From an uncultured Paracoccus sp. (GTDB taxonomy: Bacteria; Pseudomonadota; Alphaproteobacteria; Rhodobacterales; Rhodobacteraceae), in contig NZ_CANMEH010000002.1 of assembly GCF_947496875.1 (NCBI RefSeq), forward strand, positions 395,688 through 459,687: DNA of 64,000 bases, written 5' to 3'. The position numbers were made by a program, and so were the translations under genes. Positions 9,151 to 18,352 of the stretch are shown here, piece by piece; within the stretch, counting starts at the first letter, position 1; each line of letters opens with the position of its first letter. The notes beneath the pieces were generated by a model, which searched no databases, was not told the DNA's origin, and saw only the letters and a list, made by a program, of their open reading frames with translations.

Positions 9151-9918
9151 TTAACTATGCGGCAGCGTCCGGTGACCGTCAAGCGCCAGAATGTCGGCGA
9201 TGCTGGCGCGGATCAATTCCAGCTGCGCCGGTGCGGAAAACCGGTGATCCGCATCCTTGACCAGCGTCAGGCGGATGTCGGGTCCGCTTGCGTGATCGAG
9301 CAGCCGCAGCGCCTCGTCGACAGGCACGTCGGTGTCGGCGGTGCCCTGCAACAGGCGCACCGGCATCGGCAGGTCCAGCGGGACCCCGAACACGCGGTGC
9401 TGCGCCCCCTGGTCGAACAGCCGGCGCGAAAAGACGTAGTCGCCTTCCTCGTAGACGGTCGGACGGGTGACAAAGCCCTGACCGGACAGGTCGGCATGGT
9501 CCGCGTCGCTGAACTCGGCCTGCATCCGGGTGGTAAAGTCCGGGGCCGCGGCGATCGTCACCAGCCCGGCGACGCGGTCGGGGCGGGCACGGGCCAGCAG
9601 CAGCGCCAGCCAGCCGCCCAGCGACGACCCGACCAGCACCTGCCTTCCCGGCGCCAGCGCGTCGATGATCTCGGTCGCGTCCTCCAGCCAGTCGCCGATC
9701 CCGAAGGATTCGAGGCGGCCCTCGGATCCGCCATGGCCGGACAGGTCAAAGCGCAGCATCCCCCGGCGCTGGTCGCGGCACCAGCTTTCCAGCGCCAGCA
9801 CCTTGGTCCCCTGCCGGTCGGACCGGAACCCGTGCAGGAAGACGATTCCGGGTGCGCCGCCGGGCACCAGATCGAAGGCCAGCCGGCGCCCCTGCGCGGT
9901 CAGATAGGTTTCCGTCAT
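9151..9918 (-). CDS. Alpha/beta-hydrolase fold protein
   Basis: The 255-residue cytosolic hydrolase has GIVFLHGFRSD (oxyanion loop HGF, near residue 30), the nucleophile elbow VGSSLGGW (Ser near residue 98), an acidic GTADTDVPVDEA segment (Asp near 200) and the catalytic His in KDADHRF near residue 228. The full triad is therefore present. It resembles the short esterases/thioesterases related to ABHD10 and acyl-protein thioesterases. It ends just before the palindrome in front of ivd and may be the first gene of that operon or an independent unit. The ATG has an AAAGGAGT-like Shine-Dalgarno. A thioesterase role on branched acyl-CoA is possible but unproven. Confidence 0.88.
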   Translation of the reverse strand: MTETYLTAQGRRLAFDLVPGGAPGIVFLHGFRSDRQGTKVLALESWCRDQRRGMLRFDLSGHGGSEGRLESFGIGDWLEDATEIIDALAPGRQVLVGSSLGGWLALLLARARPDRVAGLVTIAAAPDFTTRMQAEFSDADHADLSGQGFVTRPTVYEEGDYVFSRRLFDQGAQHRVFGVPLDLPMPVRLLQGTADTDVPVDEALRLLDHASGPDIRLTLVKDADHRFSAPAQLELIRASIADILALDGHRTLPHS

Positions 9919-9986
9919 CGCAGACTCCTTTCCGTTTCCACGAGTTTTCCCCGCTGCGGCGCGGCTTTGAAAGCCCCGTCGTGCGA

Positions 9987-10015
9987 TTGACAGCCCGGCG
10001 CAAAGACTTCATCAG
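9987..10015 (+). promoter_or_regulatory. Candidate sigma-70 promoter for thrS
   Basis: TTGACA at 9987-9992 is followed after 17 bases by CATCAG, a weak -10. It sits in the divergent gap between the hydrolase and thrS, 60 bases before the thrS ATG. No T-box or attenuator-type leader is seen in the gap. Confidence 0.3.
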
Positions 10016-10074
10016 CGGCGCGACATACCCGCAACCGGGCGTTCCGTGGGCGCCAGACCGACGAGGAGCCGCTG

Positions 10075-12024
10075 ATGGCCAGCCAGATCACCCTGTCCTT
10101 TCCCGATGGCAACAGCCGCGACTACCCGGCCGGCACGACCGCGGCCGAGGTCGCGGAAAGCATCGCGCCAAGCCTGGCGAAACGTGCGATCTCGGCGACC
10201 CTGGACGGGCAGCATATTGATCTTTCATGGCCGCTGGCCGACGGCGGGGCGATCTCGATCAACACGCTGAAGGACGATGGCCCCGCGCTGGAACTGATCC
10301 GGCACGACCTTGCGCATGTAATGGCGCGGGCCGTGCAGCGCCTGTGGCCGGACACCAAGGTGACCATCGGCCCGGTGCGCGACTACGGCTGGTTCTACGA
10401 TTTCGATCGGGCCGAGCCCTTTACCCCCGAGGATCTGGGCGCCATCGAGACCGAGATGAAGCGCATCATCGCCGCCCGCGACCCGGTCCGCACCGAGGTG
10501 TGGGACCGCCAGCGCGCCGTCGAGCACTACAAGGCCGCGAACGAGCCGTTCAAGCTGGAGCTGATCGACCGCATCCCCGCGGGCGAGGATGTCCGCATGT
10601 ACTGGCACGGGGACTGGCAGGACCTGTGCCGTGGGCCGCATCTTCAGAACACCGGCCAGTTGCCTGCCGACGCGTTCAAGCTGACCCATGTCAGCGCCGC
10701 CTACTGGCTCGGCGACAACACCCGGCCGATGCTGCAGCGCATCTATGGCGTCGCGTTCCGCAACCGCGAGGACCTGAAGGCGCATCTGACCATGCTGGAG
10801 GAGGCCGCCCGGCGCGACCACCGCAAGCTGGGCCGCGAGATGAACCTGTTCCACATGCAGGAAGAGGCGCCGGGCCAGATCTTCTGGCACCCGAACGGCT
10901 GGACGATCTACACCGCGCTGCAGGACTACATGCGGCGCCGGCAGCGCGCGGGCGGGTATGTCGAGGTCAACACCCCGCAGGTCGTCAGCCGCAAGCTGTG
11001 GGAGGAAAGCGGCCACTGGGAGAAGTACCAGGAGCACATGTTCATCGTCGAGGTGGACGAGGAACACGCCCGGGAAAAGTCGGTCAACGCCCTGAAGCCG
11101 ATGAACTGTCCCGGCCACGTCCAGATCTTCAATGTCGGGCTGAAATCCTATCGCGACCTGCCTTTGCGGATGGCCGAGTTCGGGTCGTGCAACCGGTACG
11201 AGCCTTCGGGCGCGCTGCACGGGATCATGCGGGTCCGCGGCTTTACCCAGGACGACGCCCACATCTTCTGCACCGAAGCGCAGATCGAAAGCGAAACGAA
11301 GCGCTTCATCGACTTCCTGTCGGCCATCTACCGGGACCTTGGCTTCGACAGCTTCAAGGTCAAGTTCTCGACCCGGCCCGAGGTCCGGGCCGGCAGCGAC
11401 GAGGTCTGGGACAAGGCGGAATCGGCGCTGCTGTCGGCCACGCGCGCGGCAGGGATCGAACCCGAGGAGAGCCCCGGCGAAGGCGCGTTCTACGGGCCCA
11501 AGCTGGAATTCGTGCTGACCGACGCGATTGGCCGCGACTGGCAGTGCGGCACCCACCAGGTCGACTTCGTGCTGCCGGAACGGCTGGATGCGGAATATGT
11601 CGGCGAGGACGGGCAGAAGCATCGGCCCGTCATGCTGCACCGCGCGACGCTGGGGTCCTTCGAGCGCTTTATCGGAATCCTGATCGAGAACCATGCAGGC
11701 AAGCTGCCGTTCTGGCTGGCCCCGCGCCAGGTCGTCGTGGCGTCGATCGTGTCCGACGCGGATGACTACGTGCGCGAGGTGGTGGCGGCGCTGACTGCGG
11801 CCGGCATCCGCGCCGAGGCCGACATCCGCAACGAGAAGATCAACTACAAGGTGCGGGAGCACTCGATGGCCAAGGTGCCGGTGATCATGGCCATCGGCAT
11901 GAAGGAGGTCGAGACGCGCAGCGCCTCGATCCGCCGCCTGGATCAGCAGGGATCGCGTGTCGTGGCACTGGACGAAGCGGTCGCGGCGCTTGGCGCCGAG
12001 GCGACGCCACCCGATCTGCGCTGA
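10075..12024 (+). CDS. thrS: Threonine--tRNA ligase
   Basis: The 649-residue class II aminoacyl-tRNA synthetase has the usual order. An N-terminal TGS domain (residues 1-62) is followed by the editing domain with [12 protein letters not shown] (HxxxH zinc-like motif, about residues 77-83) and [12 protein letters not shown]. The catalytic core contains the zinc-ligand Cys in [10 protein letters not shown], motif 2 in the [12 protein letters not shown] region with its His, and motif 3 in [10 protein letters not shown]. The C-terminal anticodon-binding domain contains [12 protein letters not shown]. Length is standard (about 640). GAGGAG six bases before the ATG fixes the start. It stands as a single gene, divergent from the hydrolase. 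Confidence 0.98.
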   Translation: MASQITLSFPDGNSRDYPAGTTAAEVAESIAPSLAKRAISATLDGQHIDLSWPLADGGAISINTLKDDGPALELIRHDLAHVMARAVQRLWPDTKVTIGPVRDYGWFYDFDRAEPFTPEDLGAIETEMKRIIAARDPVRTEVWDRQRAVEHYKAANEPFKLELIDRIPAGEDVRMYWHGDWQDLCRGPHLQNTGQLPADAFKLTHVSAAYWLGDNTRPMLQRIYGVAFRNREDLKAHLTMLEEAARRDHRKLGREMNLFHMQEEAPGQIFWHPNGWTIYTALQDYMRRRQRAGGYVEVNTPQVVSRKLWEESGHWEKYQEHMFIVEVDEEHAREKSVNALKPMNCPGHVQIFNVGLKSYRDLPLRMAEFGSCNRYEPSGALHGIMRVRGFTQDDAHIFCTEAQIESETKRFIDFLSAIYRDLGFDSFKVKFSTRPEVRAGSDEVWDKAESALLSATRAAGIEPEESPGEGAFYGPKLEFVLTDAIGRDWQCGTHQVDFVLPERLDAEYVGEDGQKHRPVMLHRATLGSFERFIGILIENHAGKLPFWLAPRQVVVASIVSDADDYVREVVAALTAAGIRAEADIRNEKINYKVREHSMAKVPVIMAIGMKEVETRSASIRRLDQQGSRVVALDEAVAALGAEATPPDLR

Positions 12025-12091
12025 CCGTGCGGTTTCCTGTTTCGATGCCTTGACAACTATGACGTGTGCGAGACCGTGCAAAGGAATCGGC

Positions 12092-12119
12092 TTGCTTTTC
12101 CTTCGGAATCGGGCATGAT
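12092..12119 (+). promoter_or_regulatory. Candidate promoter for the cold-shock gene
   Basis: TTGCTT at 12092-12097, a 16-base spacer and CATGAT at 12114-12119 form a plausible but imperfect sigma-70 promoter. It would give a leader of over 100 bases before the ATG at 12235, as is usual for cspA-type genes. Only motif matching supports it. Confidence 0.3.
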
Positions 12120-12234
12120 TTTCCGTGTGAGCATGACTTTCTACCGCCTCCCTTCACGGGGCAGCCGGACTTCGAAAGGGCTGCACGGCCCGGAGTGCAA
12201 TAGAGCACGCCGGGAGTACTGAAGGAGAGAGGTC

Positions 12235-12441
12235 ATGGCGACCGGTACTGTCAAATGGTTCAATTCCACCAAGGGCTACGGCTTCATCGCGCCTGACGAT
12301 GGTGGAAAGGATGTCTTCGTTCATATTTCTGCTGTCGAGCGCGCCGGACTGACCGGCCTGAACGACAACCAGAAGGTCGAGTACGAGCTGCAGTCTGGCC
12401 GCGACGGCCGCGCCTCGGCGTCAGACCTGCGCCTGCTCTGA
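12235..12441 (+). CDS. cspA: Cold-shock domain protein (CspA family)
   Basis: The 68-residue OB-fold single-strand nucleic-acid-binding protein has both RNA-binding motifs: RNP1 as KGYGFIAP (about residues 13-20) and RNP2 as VFVHIS (about 30-35). The start [16 protein letters not shown] is diagnostic. GAAGGAGAG precedes the ATG. It acts as an RNA chaperone on mRNA; whether it is cold-induced cannot be read from sequence, though the roughly 200-base upstream gap allows a structured leader. A strong terminator follows at 12488, so it is monocistronic. Confidence 0.97.
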   Translation: MATGTVKWFNSTKGYGFIAPDDGGKDVFVHISAVERAGLTGLNDNQKVEYELQSGRDGRASASDLRLL

Positions 12442-12487
12442 TCGCAGGACTGCATCGCCCCGGGCGGATGCAACGATCAAGTTAACC

Positions 12488-12521
12488 GACGGCCTGCAGC
12501 AATGCGGGCCGTCTTGTTTTT
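12488..12521 (+). terminator. Rho-independent terminator of cspA
   Basis: A 10-base stem (GACGGCCTGC paired with GCGGGCCGTC, one G-T wobble) with a 6-base loop is followed by TTGTTTTT. It lies 46 bases after the cspA stop. Confidence 0.88.
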
Positions 12522-12621
12522 GCGCTGACCCTTGTTTGCCGGATGATTCGATCCCCGGCTTGCCTTGTCGGCGCGGCGACCGCATGAAGAGATCGCTCGT
12601 GAACCGAACGGGGCCCTGATC

Positions 12622-14118
12622 ATGCGCAGCGATTTCAATCTGGCGGAACATGTTCTCGAGGCCGGGCGGGCCACGCCGGACAAGCTGGCCCTGGCCGTCG
12701 TCGGCCACGCCGCTGCGGAACGGTGGTCATACGACCGGCTGATCAAGGCCGTGCGGGGGACCGCGACCGGTCTGATCCGTCGCGGCATGGGGCCGGGTGA
12801 TCGGGTGCTGCTGCGGATCGGGAACGAGCCGGCCTTTCCGATCGCCTATCTCGGCTGCATCGCCGCCGGCATCGTGCCGGTGCCCACATCGGCCATGCTG
12901 ACCGAGGCCGAGGTCACGAAGATCGCCCGCGACATCGCGCCGGACCTGATCATCGCGGGGACGGGCATTGCCTTGCCGGGCAGCCAGGCAGCGGTGCTGC
13001 CCGCCTCGGCCATTGCCGAATTCGCGGCGCTTCCGCCCGCCGACTGGGATCGCGGAGACGCGGACCGGCTGGCCTATATCGTCTATACCTCGGGCACCTC
13101 GGGTCAGGCCCGCGCGGTGATGCACGCGCATCGGGCGATCCTTGCGCGGCAGATGATGTTCGACGGCTGGTACGGCCTGCGTTCGTCCGACCGGCTGATG
13201 CATGCCGGGGCCTTCAACTGGACCTTCACCCTGGGGACCGGGCTGATGGACCCGTGGGCGGCGGGGGCCACTGCGCTGATCCCGGCGGACGGCACCGCCA
13301 TCGAGCAGATCCCCCTGCTCGCGCGGCGGCACGGCGCGACGATCCTGGCCGGTGCCCCCGGGATATTCCGTCGCATGCTGCGCGCCGAGTGGGCGCCGAT
13401 CGAGACGCTGCGCCACGGCCTGGCGGCGGGGGAGCGGCTGGACCCGGCCCTGCGCGCGGCGTGGTGCGAGCGGACCGGCAGCGACCTGCACGAGGCGATG
13501 GGCATGTCCGAATGCTCGACCTTTCTCAGCGGCAGCCCCGACCGGCCGGCGCCACCCGGCAGCGCCGGCTATCCCCAGCCCGGCCGGCGAGTCGCCATCC
13601 TCTCCGATGACGGGTCGCCGGCGCCAGTCGGGCAACCAGGCACGCTGGCGGTCCACCGCTCCGACCCGGGGCTGTTTCTGGGCTATCTCGGTCAGCTCGA
13701 GGAAACCGCGGAACGGTTCCGCGGCGACTGGTTCCTGACCGGCGACATGGCCGTGCAGGCGGAGGATGGCGCCATCTCGACGCTCGGCCGGGCCGACGAC
13801 ATGATGAACGCGGGCGGCTTTCGCGTGGCCCCGGGCGAGGTCGAGGATGTCCTGTCGGCGGTGCCCGACGCGGGCGATGTCGCGGCCACCGAACTGCCGG
13901 TCGCGTCCGGCGCCACCATCATCGCCGCGTTCTGGACCGGTGCCGCGCCGGCCGCCACCATGCGCGCCGCGTCAGAGGCGGGGCTGGCCCGCTACAAGCA
14001 ACCGCGCGAGTTCATCCACGTCCCTGCCCTGCCGCGCACCCCGACGGGCAAGATCAACCGGCGGGCGCTGCGCACGGCGCATGCGCCCGACCGCGCCAAT
14101 GTCAGTCGGGAAAGCTGA
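12622..14118 (+). CDS. Benzoate-CoA ligase-like acyl-CoA synthetase
   Basis: The 498-residue ANL-family ligase has the P-loop IVYTSGTSGQARAV (about residues 153-166, Thr/Ser/Gly core intact), EAMGMSECS as the adenylate-binding motif, GDMA in the hinge region, FRVAPGEVED and a C-terminal PRTPTGKINRR with the catalytic Lys. Domain proportions and the FNLAEHV start resemble benzoate-CoA ligases and related carboxylate-CoA ligases. The ATG at 12622 is preferred over the upstream one at 12565, which adds a poorly conserved arginine-rich tail. It stands alone; no aromatic-degradation genes are near, so the acid activated is unknown. Its last 17 bases overlap the convergent gene at 14102. Confidence 0.85.
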   Translation: MRSDFNLAEHVLEAGRATPDKLALAVVGHAAAERWSYDRLIKAVRGTATGLIRRGMGPGDRVLLRIGNEPAFPIAYLGCIAAGIVPVPTSAMLTEAEVTKIARDIAPDLIIAGTGIALPGSQAAVLPASAIAEFAALPPADWDRGDADRLAYIVYTSGTSGQARAVMHAHRAILARQMMFDGWYGLRSSDRLMHAGAFNWTFTLGTGLMDPWAAGATALIPADGTAIEQIPLLARRHGATILAGAPGIFRRMLRAEWAPIETLRHGLAAGERLDPALRAAWCERTGSDLHEAMGMSECSTFLSGSPDRPAPPGSAGYPQPGRRVAILSDDGSPAPVGQPGTLAVHRSDPGLFLGYLGQLEETAERFRGDWFLTGDMAVQAEDGAISTLGRADDMMNAGGFRVAPGEVEDVLSAVPDAGDVAATELPVASGATIIAAFWTGAAPAATMRAASEAGLARYKQPREFIHVPALPRTPTGKINRRALRTAHAPDRANVSRES

Positions 14119-14455
14119 TCTCGTCCATCGCGTATTCGCTGATCGCCAGCAGCGGCTGGTCGCCTTCCTCGCTGAACGCAAACACGTGCAGCGCATCATT
14201 GTGCACCGTGAAGCGGCAGAAGCGATGCTCGCCCTCCAGCGCCTCGGGACATGTGGGCAGATCGCCATGGCTGATGGCCGTCTCGAACATCTCGTAGGTC
14301 AGCGGGGTGCCCGAGGCATCCGGATCGGCGGATGCATCTATCGACGGAGTCGCGGCGCTGTCCGCGTGCGGTGCGGTTGAGTTGTTTTCGTGGCTCGCCG
14401 CATGGGCTGCGCCGGCCAGACCGATCATGAAAACGGCAAGTGCTGCGCGGGTCAT
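14102..14455 (-). CDS. Hypothetical secreted protein
   Basis: The 117-residue protein has a clear Sec signal peptide: MTRAALAVFMIGLAGAAHA with AHA as the cleavage site around residue 19. A low-complexity Ser/Asp/Ala linker (residues 20-50) is followed by a compact domain with two Cys (CPEALEGEHRFCRF) that could form a disulfide in the periplasm. I do not recognise the family. It is single, convergent with the acyl-CoA ligase (17-base tail overlap), and divergent from nrdJ. Confidence 0.75.
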   Translation of the reverse strand: MTRAALAVFMIGLAGAAHAASHENNSTAPHADSAATPSIDASADPDASGTPLTYEMFETAISHGDLPTCPEALEGEHRFCRFTVHNDALHVFAFSEEGDQPLLAISEYAMDEISFPD

Positions 14456-14653
14456 GCCTGCATCCTCCCAGTCTGATCTGTCGATTTCTGATTCTTCTCC
14501 TGCAACGGGATTTCGACAAGATGTCCTTTACGCACGCGTGGTGTCGCCACCCGCAGCCTTGATTCCGCGATACCGATCGCGCAAGAGAGGTGCCCGGCCG
14601 CTCGCCCCATCGTCGCGCGGCCGGTCCCCAGGACCGATGCTCAGGATGCCGCC

Positions 14654-16936
14654 ATGACCCGTTTCGCCGCCCCCATCGCCGAGCAGATCTGGGACATGAA
14701 ATACCGCCTCAAGAGCGCCGAGGGGCAGCCGGTCGACCAGTCGGTCGAGGACAGCTGGCGTCGCGTCGCCCGCGACCTTGCCCGGGTCGAGGCGGACCCC
14801 GCCGCGTGGGAGGAGCGGTTCTACGCGGCGCTGGAGGATTTCCGTTTCCTGCCCGCCGGCCGCATCCTGGCGGGCGCCGGCACCGGACGCAGCGTGACCC
14901 TGTTCAACTGCTTTGTCATGGGCACCATTCCCGACAGCATGGGCGGGATCTTCGACATGCTCAAGGAAGCGGCGCTGACCATGCAGCAGGGTGGCGGGAT
15001 CGGCTATGACTTCAGCACCATCCGGCCCCGTGGGGCCGAGGTGCGGGGCGTGGCGGCCGACGCCTCGGGCCCCCTGTCGTTCATGGATGTCTGGGACGCG
15101 ATGTGCCGCACGATCATGTCCGCGGGGTCGCGGCGCGGCGCGATGATGGCCACGATGCGCTGTGACCACCCCGACATCGAGGCGTTCATCGAGGCCAAGC
15201 AGGACAGCGCCCGGCTGCGCATGTTCAACCTGTCGGTGCTGATCACCGACGCCTTCATGGAGGCGGTGCGCGCCGACGCCGCCTGGGACCTGCAGTTCGG
15301 CGGGCGGGTCTATCACACCGTGCAGGCGCGCGATCTGTGGAACCGGATCATGCGGGCGACGTATGACTATGCCGAGCCGGGGGTGATCTTCATCGACCGG
15401 ATCAACCAAGCCAACAACCTGCACTATGCAGAGACGATCGCCGCGACCAACCCCTGTGGCGAGCAGCCGCTGCCGCCCTACGGGGCGTGCCTGCTCGGGT
15501 CGGTCAATCTGGCCCGACTGGTGGTCGATCCGTTCACGGACGCCGCCCGGCTGGACGAATCCGCGCTGGATGAGCTGGTCGCCACCGCCGTGCGGATGAT
15601 GGACAATGTCGTGGACGCCTCGCGCTTTCCGCTGGAAGCGCAGGCGCGCGAGGCGGCGACCAAGCGCCGGATCGGGCTGGGGGTGACAGGGCTCGCCGAC
15701 GCGCTGCTGATGGTCGGGCTGCGCTATGGTGCCCCTGACGCGGTGGAAACCACTCGCGCTTGGATGAAGCGGGTGGCCCGCGCGGCATACCTCGCCTCGG
15801 CCGATCTGGCGCGGGAAAAGGGCGCATTCGCCCTGTTCGATGCCGACGAGTATCTGCGGTCCGGGTTCATGCAGCGGATGGATGACGACGTGCGCGCCGC
15901 GATCCGCCAGCACGGCATCCGCAATGCCCTGCTGACCTCGATCGCGCCGACCGGAACCATCAGCCTCTACGCCGGGAATGTCAGTTCCGGAATCGAGCCG
16001 GTGTTCGCCTATGCCTATACCCGCAAGGTCCTGCAGAAGGACGGGTCAAGGACCGAGGAAGAAGTCGTGGACTATGCCGTGCAGATGTGGCGCGACCTGC
16101 ATGGCGACGCCCCCTTGCCCGCGCATTTCGTGGACGCCCAGACGCTGGCCCCGACCGATCACGTCGCCATGCAGGCCGCGGCGCAGGAATGGGTGGATTC
16201 CTCGATCTCCAAGACGATCAACTGTCCCGAGGACATCGACTTCGAGGCCTTCAAGGACGTCTACCTTCAGGCCTGGGACCTGGGCTGCAAGGGCTGCACC
16301 ACCTATCGTCCGAACGAGGTCACCGGCAGCGTGCTGTCGGTCAGCGAAACCACCGACGCCGCACCGCAGGCCGACCGGGGCGCCGACGTGGTCTATCTGA
16401 CCGAACCGCTGGACCGCCCCGCCGCTCTGGAGGGCGCGACCTACAAGCTGAAGTTCCCGGGCAGCGAACACGCGATTTACATCACCATCAACGACATCGT
16501 GCAGAGCGGCCACCGCCGGCCGTTCGAGGTCTTCATCAATTCGAAGAACATGGAGCATTATGCCTGGACGGTGGCGCTGACGCGGATGATCTCGGCCGTG
16601 TTCCGGCGCGGCGGCGACGTCAGCTTCGTGGTCGAGGAGCTGAAGGCCGTCTTCGACCCGCGCGGCGGCGCCTGGATGGAGGGGCGCTATGTGCCCTCGA
16701 TCCTCGCCGCGATCGGCGGCGTCATCGAGCGCCACATGATCGCCACCGGCGCGTTGGCGGGGGAAGGGCTGGGGCTGAAGTCGGACCCGACCGCCGGGCC
16801 GGACCAGCCGGCAGCCGCGCAAGCGGCGACCGGCCGCCCGCGCGGGCCGGCCTGCCCCGCCTGCGGCAGTTCGTCCGTGCGGCGCGTGGAAAACTGCCTC
16901 ACCTGCGCCGATTGTGGCCATTCCAAGTGCGCGTGA
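14654..16936 (+). CDS. nrdJ: Adenosylcobalamin-dependent ribonucleoside-diphosphate reductase
   Basis: The 760-residue class II ribonucleotide reductase makes deoxyribonucleotides without oxygen, using vitamin B12. LFNCFVMG (Cys 86) gives the first redox cysteine, and NPCGEQPLPPYGACLLG (Asn 266, Cys 268, Glu 270) is the radical/acid-base N-x-C-x-E active-site triad. APTGTISLYAGNVSSGIEP follows. The C-terminus carries a four-Cys metal-binding tail (CPACGSS, then CLTCADC) used in thiol recycling. Length and domain order fit the class II enzymes of Rhodobacterales. No cobalamin riboswitch box is visible in the 198-base leader; a GC-rich hairpin (14594-14624) is the only structure. No other RNR genes are in the window. 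Confidence 0.96.
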   Translation: MTRFAAPIAEQIWDMKYRLKSAEGQPVDQSVEDSWRRVARDLARVEADPAAWEERFYAALEDFRFLPAGRILAGAGTGRSVTLFNCFVMGTIPDSMGGIFDMLKEAALTMQQGGGIGYDFSTIRPRGAEVRGVAADASGPLSFMDVWDAMCRTIMSAGSRRGAMMATMRCDHPDIEAFIEAKQDSARLRMFNLSVLITDAFMEAVRADAAWDLQFGGRVYHTVQARDLWNRIMRATYDYAEPGVIFIDRINQANNLHYAETIAATNPCGEQPLPPYGACLLGSVNLARLVVDPFTDAARLDESALDELVATAVRMMDNVVDASRFPLEAQAREAATKRRIGLGVTGLADALLMVGLRYGAPDAVETTRAWMKRVARAAYLASADLAREKGAFALFDADEYLRSGFMQRMDDDVRAAIRQHGIRNALLTSIAPTGTISLYAGNVSSGIEPVFAYAYTRKVLQKDGSRTEEEVVDYAVQMWRDLHGDAPLPAHFVDAQTLAPTDHVAMQAAAQEWVDSSISKTINCPEDIDFEAFKDVYLQAWDLGCKGCTTYRPNEVTGSVLSVSETTDAAPQADRGADVVYLTEPLDRPAALEGATYKLKFPGSEHAIYITINDIVQSGHRRPFEVFINSKNMEHYAWTVALTRMISAVFRRGGDVSFVVEELKAVFDPRGGAWMEGRYVPSILAAIGGVIERHMIATGALAGEGLGLKSDPTAGPDQPAAAQAATGRPRGPACPACGSSSVRRVENCLTCADCGHSKCA

Positions 16937-16969
16937 CGGGATAGCGCGGGAGTCTCCCTGCCAGGCCGG

Positions 16970-17374
16970 TCACTCCTGCAGAGTTTCGACGTGTTTCTGC
17001 AGGGCCACCAGCCGCCAGGGTGTCGGGGTCTCGATCCCGTCGCCGGCATCGAACATCACCGTCCGGCCCTGCAGCATTTCCCCGAATTGCGGCATCGGGC
17101 TGTCCGACTTGCCCATGGTGTAGCCGTCGATGCGGTTCATCACCTGCAGCCGCGGATAGACACCGCCATTCGCGCGGCTGAGTTGCGTCAGATCGGTCGG
17201 CCGCGGGGTCAGCCCGGCAGCAAGCGGGCCGTCACCCTTGCCGCCGGGGCCGTGGCATGATGCGCAGAACTGCGCGTAATCACCTGTCCCCGTCGTGATC
17301 TGTGCGTCGGGTGTGCAGGCGACGATCAGCGCGGCAGAGCCGAGCGCGACCGCGGACGAGATGGCGAATTTCAT
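16970..17374 (-). CDS. Lipoprotein c-type cytochrome
   Basis: The 134-residue monohaem cytochrome has a lipoprotein signal: a hydrophobic stretch ends in the lipobox LIVAC near residue 20, so it should be tethered to a membrane facing the periplasm. The haem site is CASCH, about residues 37-41, and a distal Met is available in MPQFGEM. The KGDGPLAAGL...PTDLT pattern is common in class I cytochromes of dehydrogenase and oxidase pathways. The frame stays open upstream to 17524, but the signal peptide fixes the ATG at 17374. It is convergent with nrdJ and divergent from the small conserved gene at 17540. The redox partner is unknown. Confidence 0.88.
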   Translation of the reverse strand: MKFAISSAVALGSAALIVACTPDAQITTGTGDYAQFCASCHGPGGKGDGPLAAGLTPRPTDLTQLSRANGGVYPRLQVMNRIDGYTMGKSDSPMPQFGEMLQGRTVMFDAGDGIETPTPWRLVALQKHVETLQE

Positions 17375-17539
17375 GGCTGTCCCTCTGATTTCTTTGCGGG
17401 AAGCTTGCCGGACCGGCGCGGTGCCCGCAATCCCTCGTCCAAGAAGCGGCCGCGGGTTGCATGGTCCGCGACGTGGGCCTGCCGGGAACGCTGCTAAGAG
17501 CTGCACGTTGGCGTCTCGACGCAACGAAAGGGATCAGCC

Positions 17540-17818
17540 ATGTCCTCCAGCGAAACGACAACCGATCATTTCACCATCCGCCGCTGGTGCGAGGAGCGCG
17601 GCGGCACGCCGACGGTCGTCAAGGACACCCAAGGCGAAGACGGCGATGGTATTCTGCGGATAGATTTTGCCGAGCCCGACGAGAGCCTGACGGAAATCTC
17701 GTGGGAGGATTTCTTCCAGACCTTCGAGGACCGTGGCCTGGCGTTCCTGTACCAGAACGAGACGAAGGACGGCGAGCAGAGCCGGTTCTTCAAGTTCGTG
17801 AAGCGCGAAGGGACCTAG
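17540..17818 (+). CDS. Conserved small acidic protein of unknown function
   Basis: The 92-residue soluble protein has the pattern R-W-C-E-E-R-G-G-T-P near residue 14 and an acidic middle (DFAEPDE, ISWEDFFQTFEDR), ending SRFFKFVKR. I recall small proteins of this type in many alphaproteobacteria, sometimes mislabelled as glucan-branching proteins; no catalytic motif supports that label. GGGATCAGCC before the ATG is a modest ribosome site. It stands alone between a divergent cytochrome and a convergent PAP2-like gene. Confidence 0.8.
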   Translation: MSSSETTTDHFTIRRWCEERGGTPTVVKDTQGEDGDGILRIDFAEPDESLTEISWEDFFQTFEDRGLAFLYQNETKDGEQSRFFKFVKREGT

Positions 17819-17857
17819 GCCGCCCGCGAGCCCGCTTGGGGCCGGCCGGGCAGGCGG

Positions 17858-18352
17858 TCAGAACCAGGCATCCCAGCTCAGGCCGAAGCTGCTGGCACCC
17901 AGCGCCACCCCGATGGCCGAGCCCGCCGCCGCCTGCGCCGGCGTGTGTTCATCCGCATCCACCCGGCTGGCCGCGGCCAGCAGCGCCGCCCCGAGCAGCC
18001 CGATCCGTGCGGCGTCGCTGTCGCGGACGCAGTGCCGCGCCAGATCGGCGGCGCCAAAGCCGGCCGCCGCCGCGTGGCCGCTGGGAAACCCGCCGCCGCC
18101 GCCGCCGGGACGCTGTCCCAGCGGACCGACGACGCTGTGTTTCAATGCAAGCACCAGGGCCACTTGCAGGCCGCCCCGAAGGGCGAAATCGGGCAAGCGG
18201 TCCCGATCCACCGCGCAGGCTGCGGCGGCGAGCGGCAGGCCATACTTCATGGCCGTGCCGAACTGCTCGAACGGATCGGCCGCTGCCGGGGTCGTGACCA
18301 TCAGGCCCGCCGCTAGGGCAACTCGCATGGCATTGCGCGTGCCACCGGTCAT
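17858..18352 (-). CDS. PAP2-superfamily phosphatase-like protein
   Basis: The 164-residue protein has a short N-terminal signal ([11 protein letters not shown]) and PAP2-type motifs. [13 protein letters not shown] would be the K-x6-RP motif, GFPSGHAAA is the PSGH motif, and [13 protein letters not shown] is the SR-x5-H-x3 motif (Gln where Asp is usual). Six glycines run between RP and PSGH, an odd insertion. It is shorter than most PAP2 lipid phosphatases and may be periplasmic. Its ATG overlaps the lolD stop (ATGA), so it is the last gene of the lol operon. Catalytic activity is uncertain because of the Asp change. Confidence 0.75.
   Translation of the reverse strand: MTGGTRNAMRVALAAGLMVTTPAAADPFEQFGTAMKYGLPLAAAACAVDRDRLPDFALRGGLQVALVLALKHSVVGPLGQRPGGGGGGFPSGHAAAAGFGAADLARHCVRDSDAARIGLLGAALLAAASRVDADEHTPAQAAAGSAIGVALGASSFGLSWDAWF

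Noticed and set aside
9919..10074. T-box or peptide attenuator before thrS
   Set aside because: No T-box sequence, Thr-codon leader peptide or terminator hairpin is visible.
12050..12078. TTGACA at 12050-12055 as the -35 of a cspA promoter
   Set aside because: No acceptable -10 at 16-18 bases downstream; the TTGCTT/CATGAT pair further on is slightly better.
10225..12081. 618-codon antisense frame covering thrS
   Set aside because: No recognisable domain and fully overlapped by an intact thrS with all motifs.
14456..14653. Cobalamin riboswitch upstream of nrdJ
   Set aside because: No B12 box or the expected multi-stem layout in 198 bases; only a simple hairpin.
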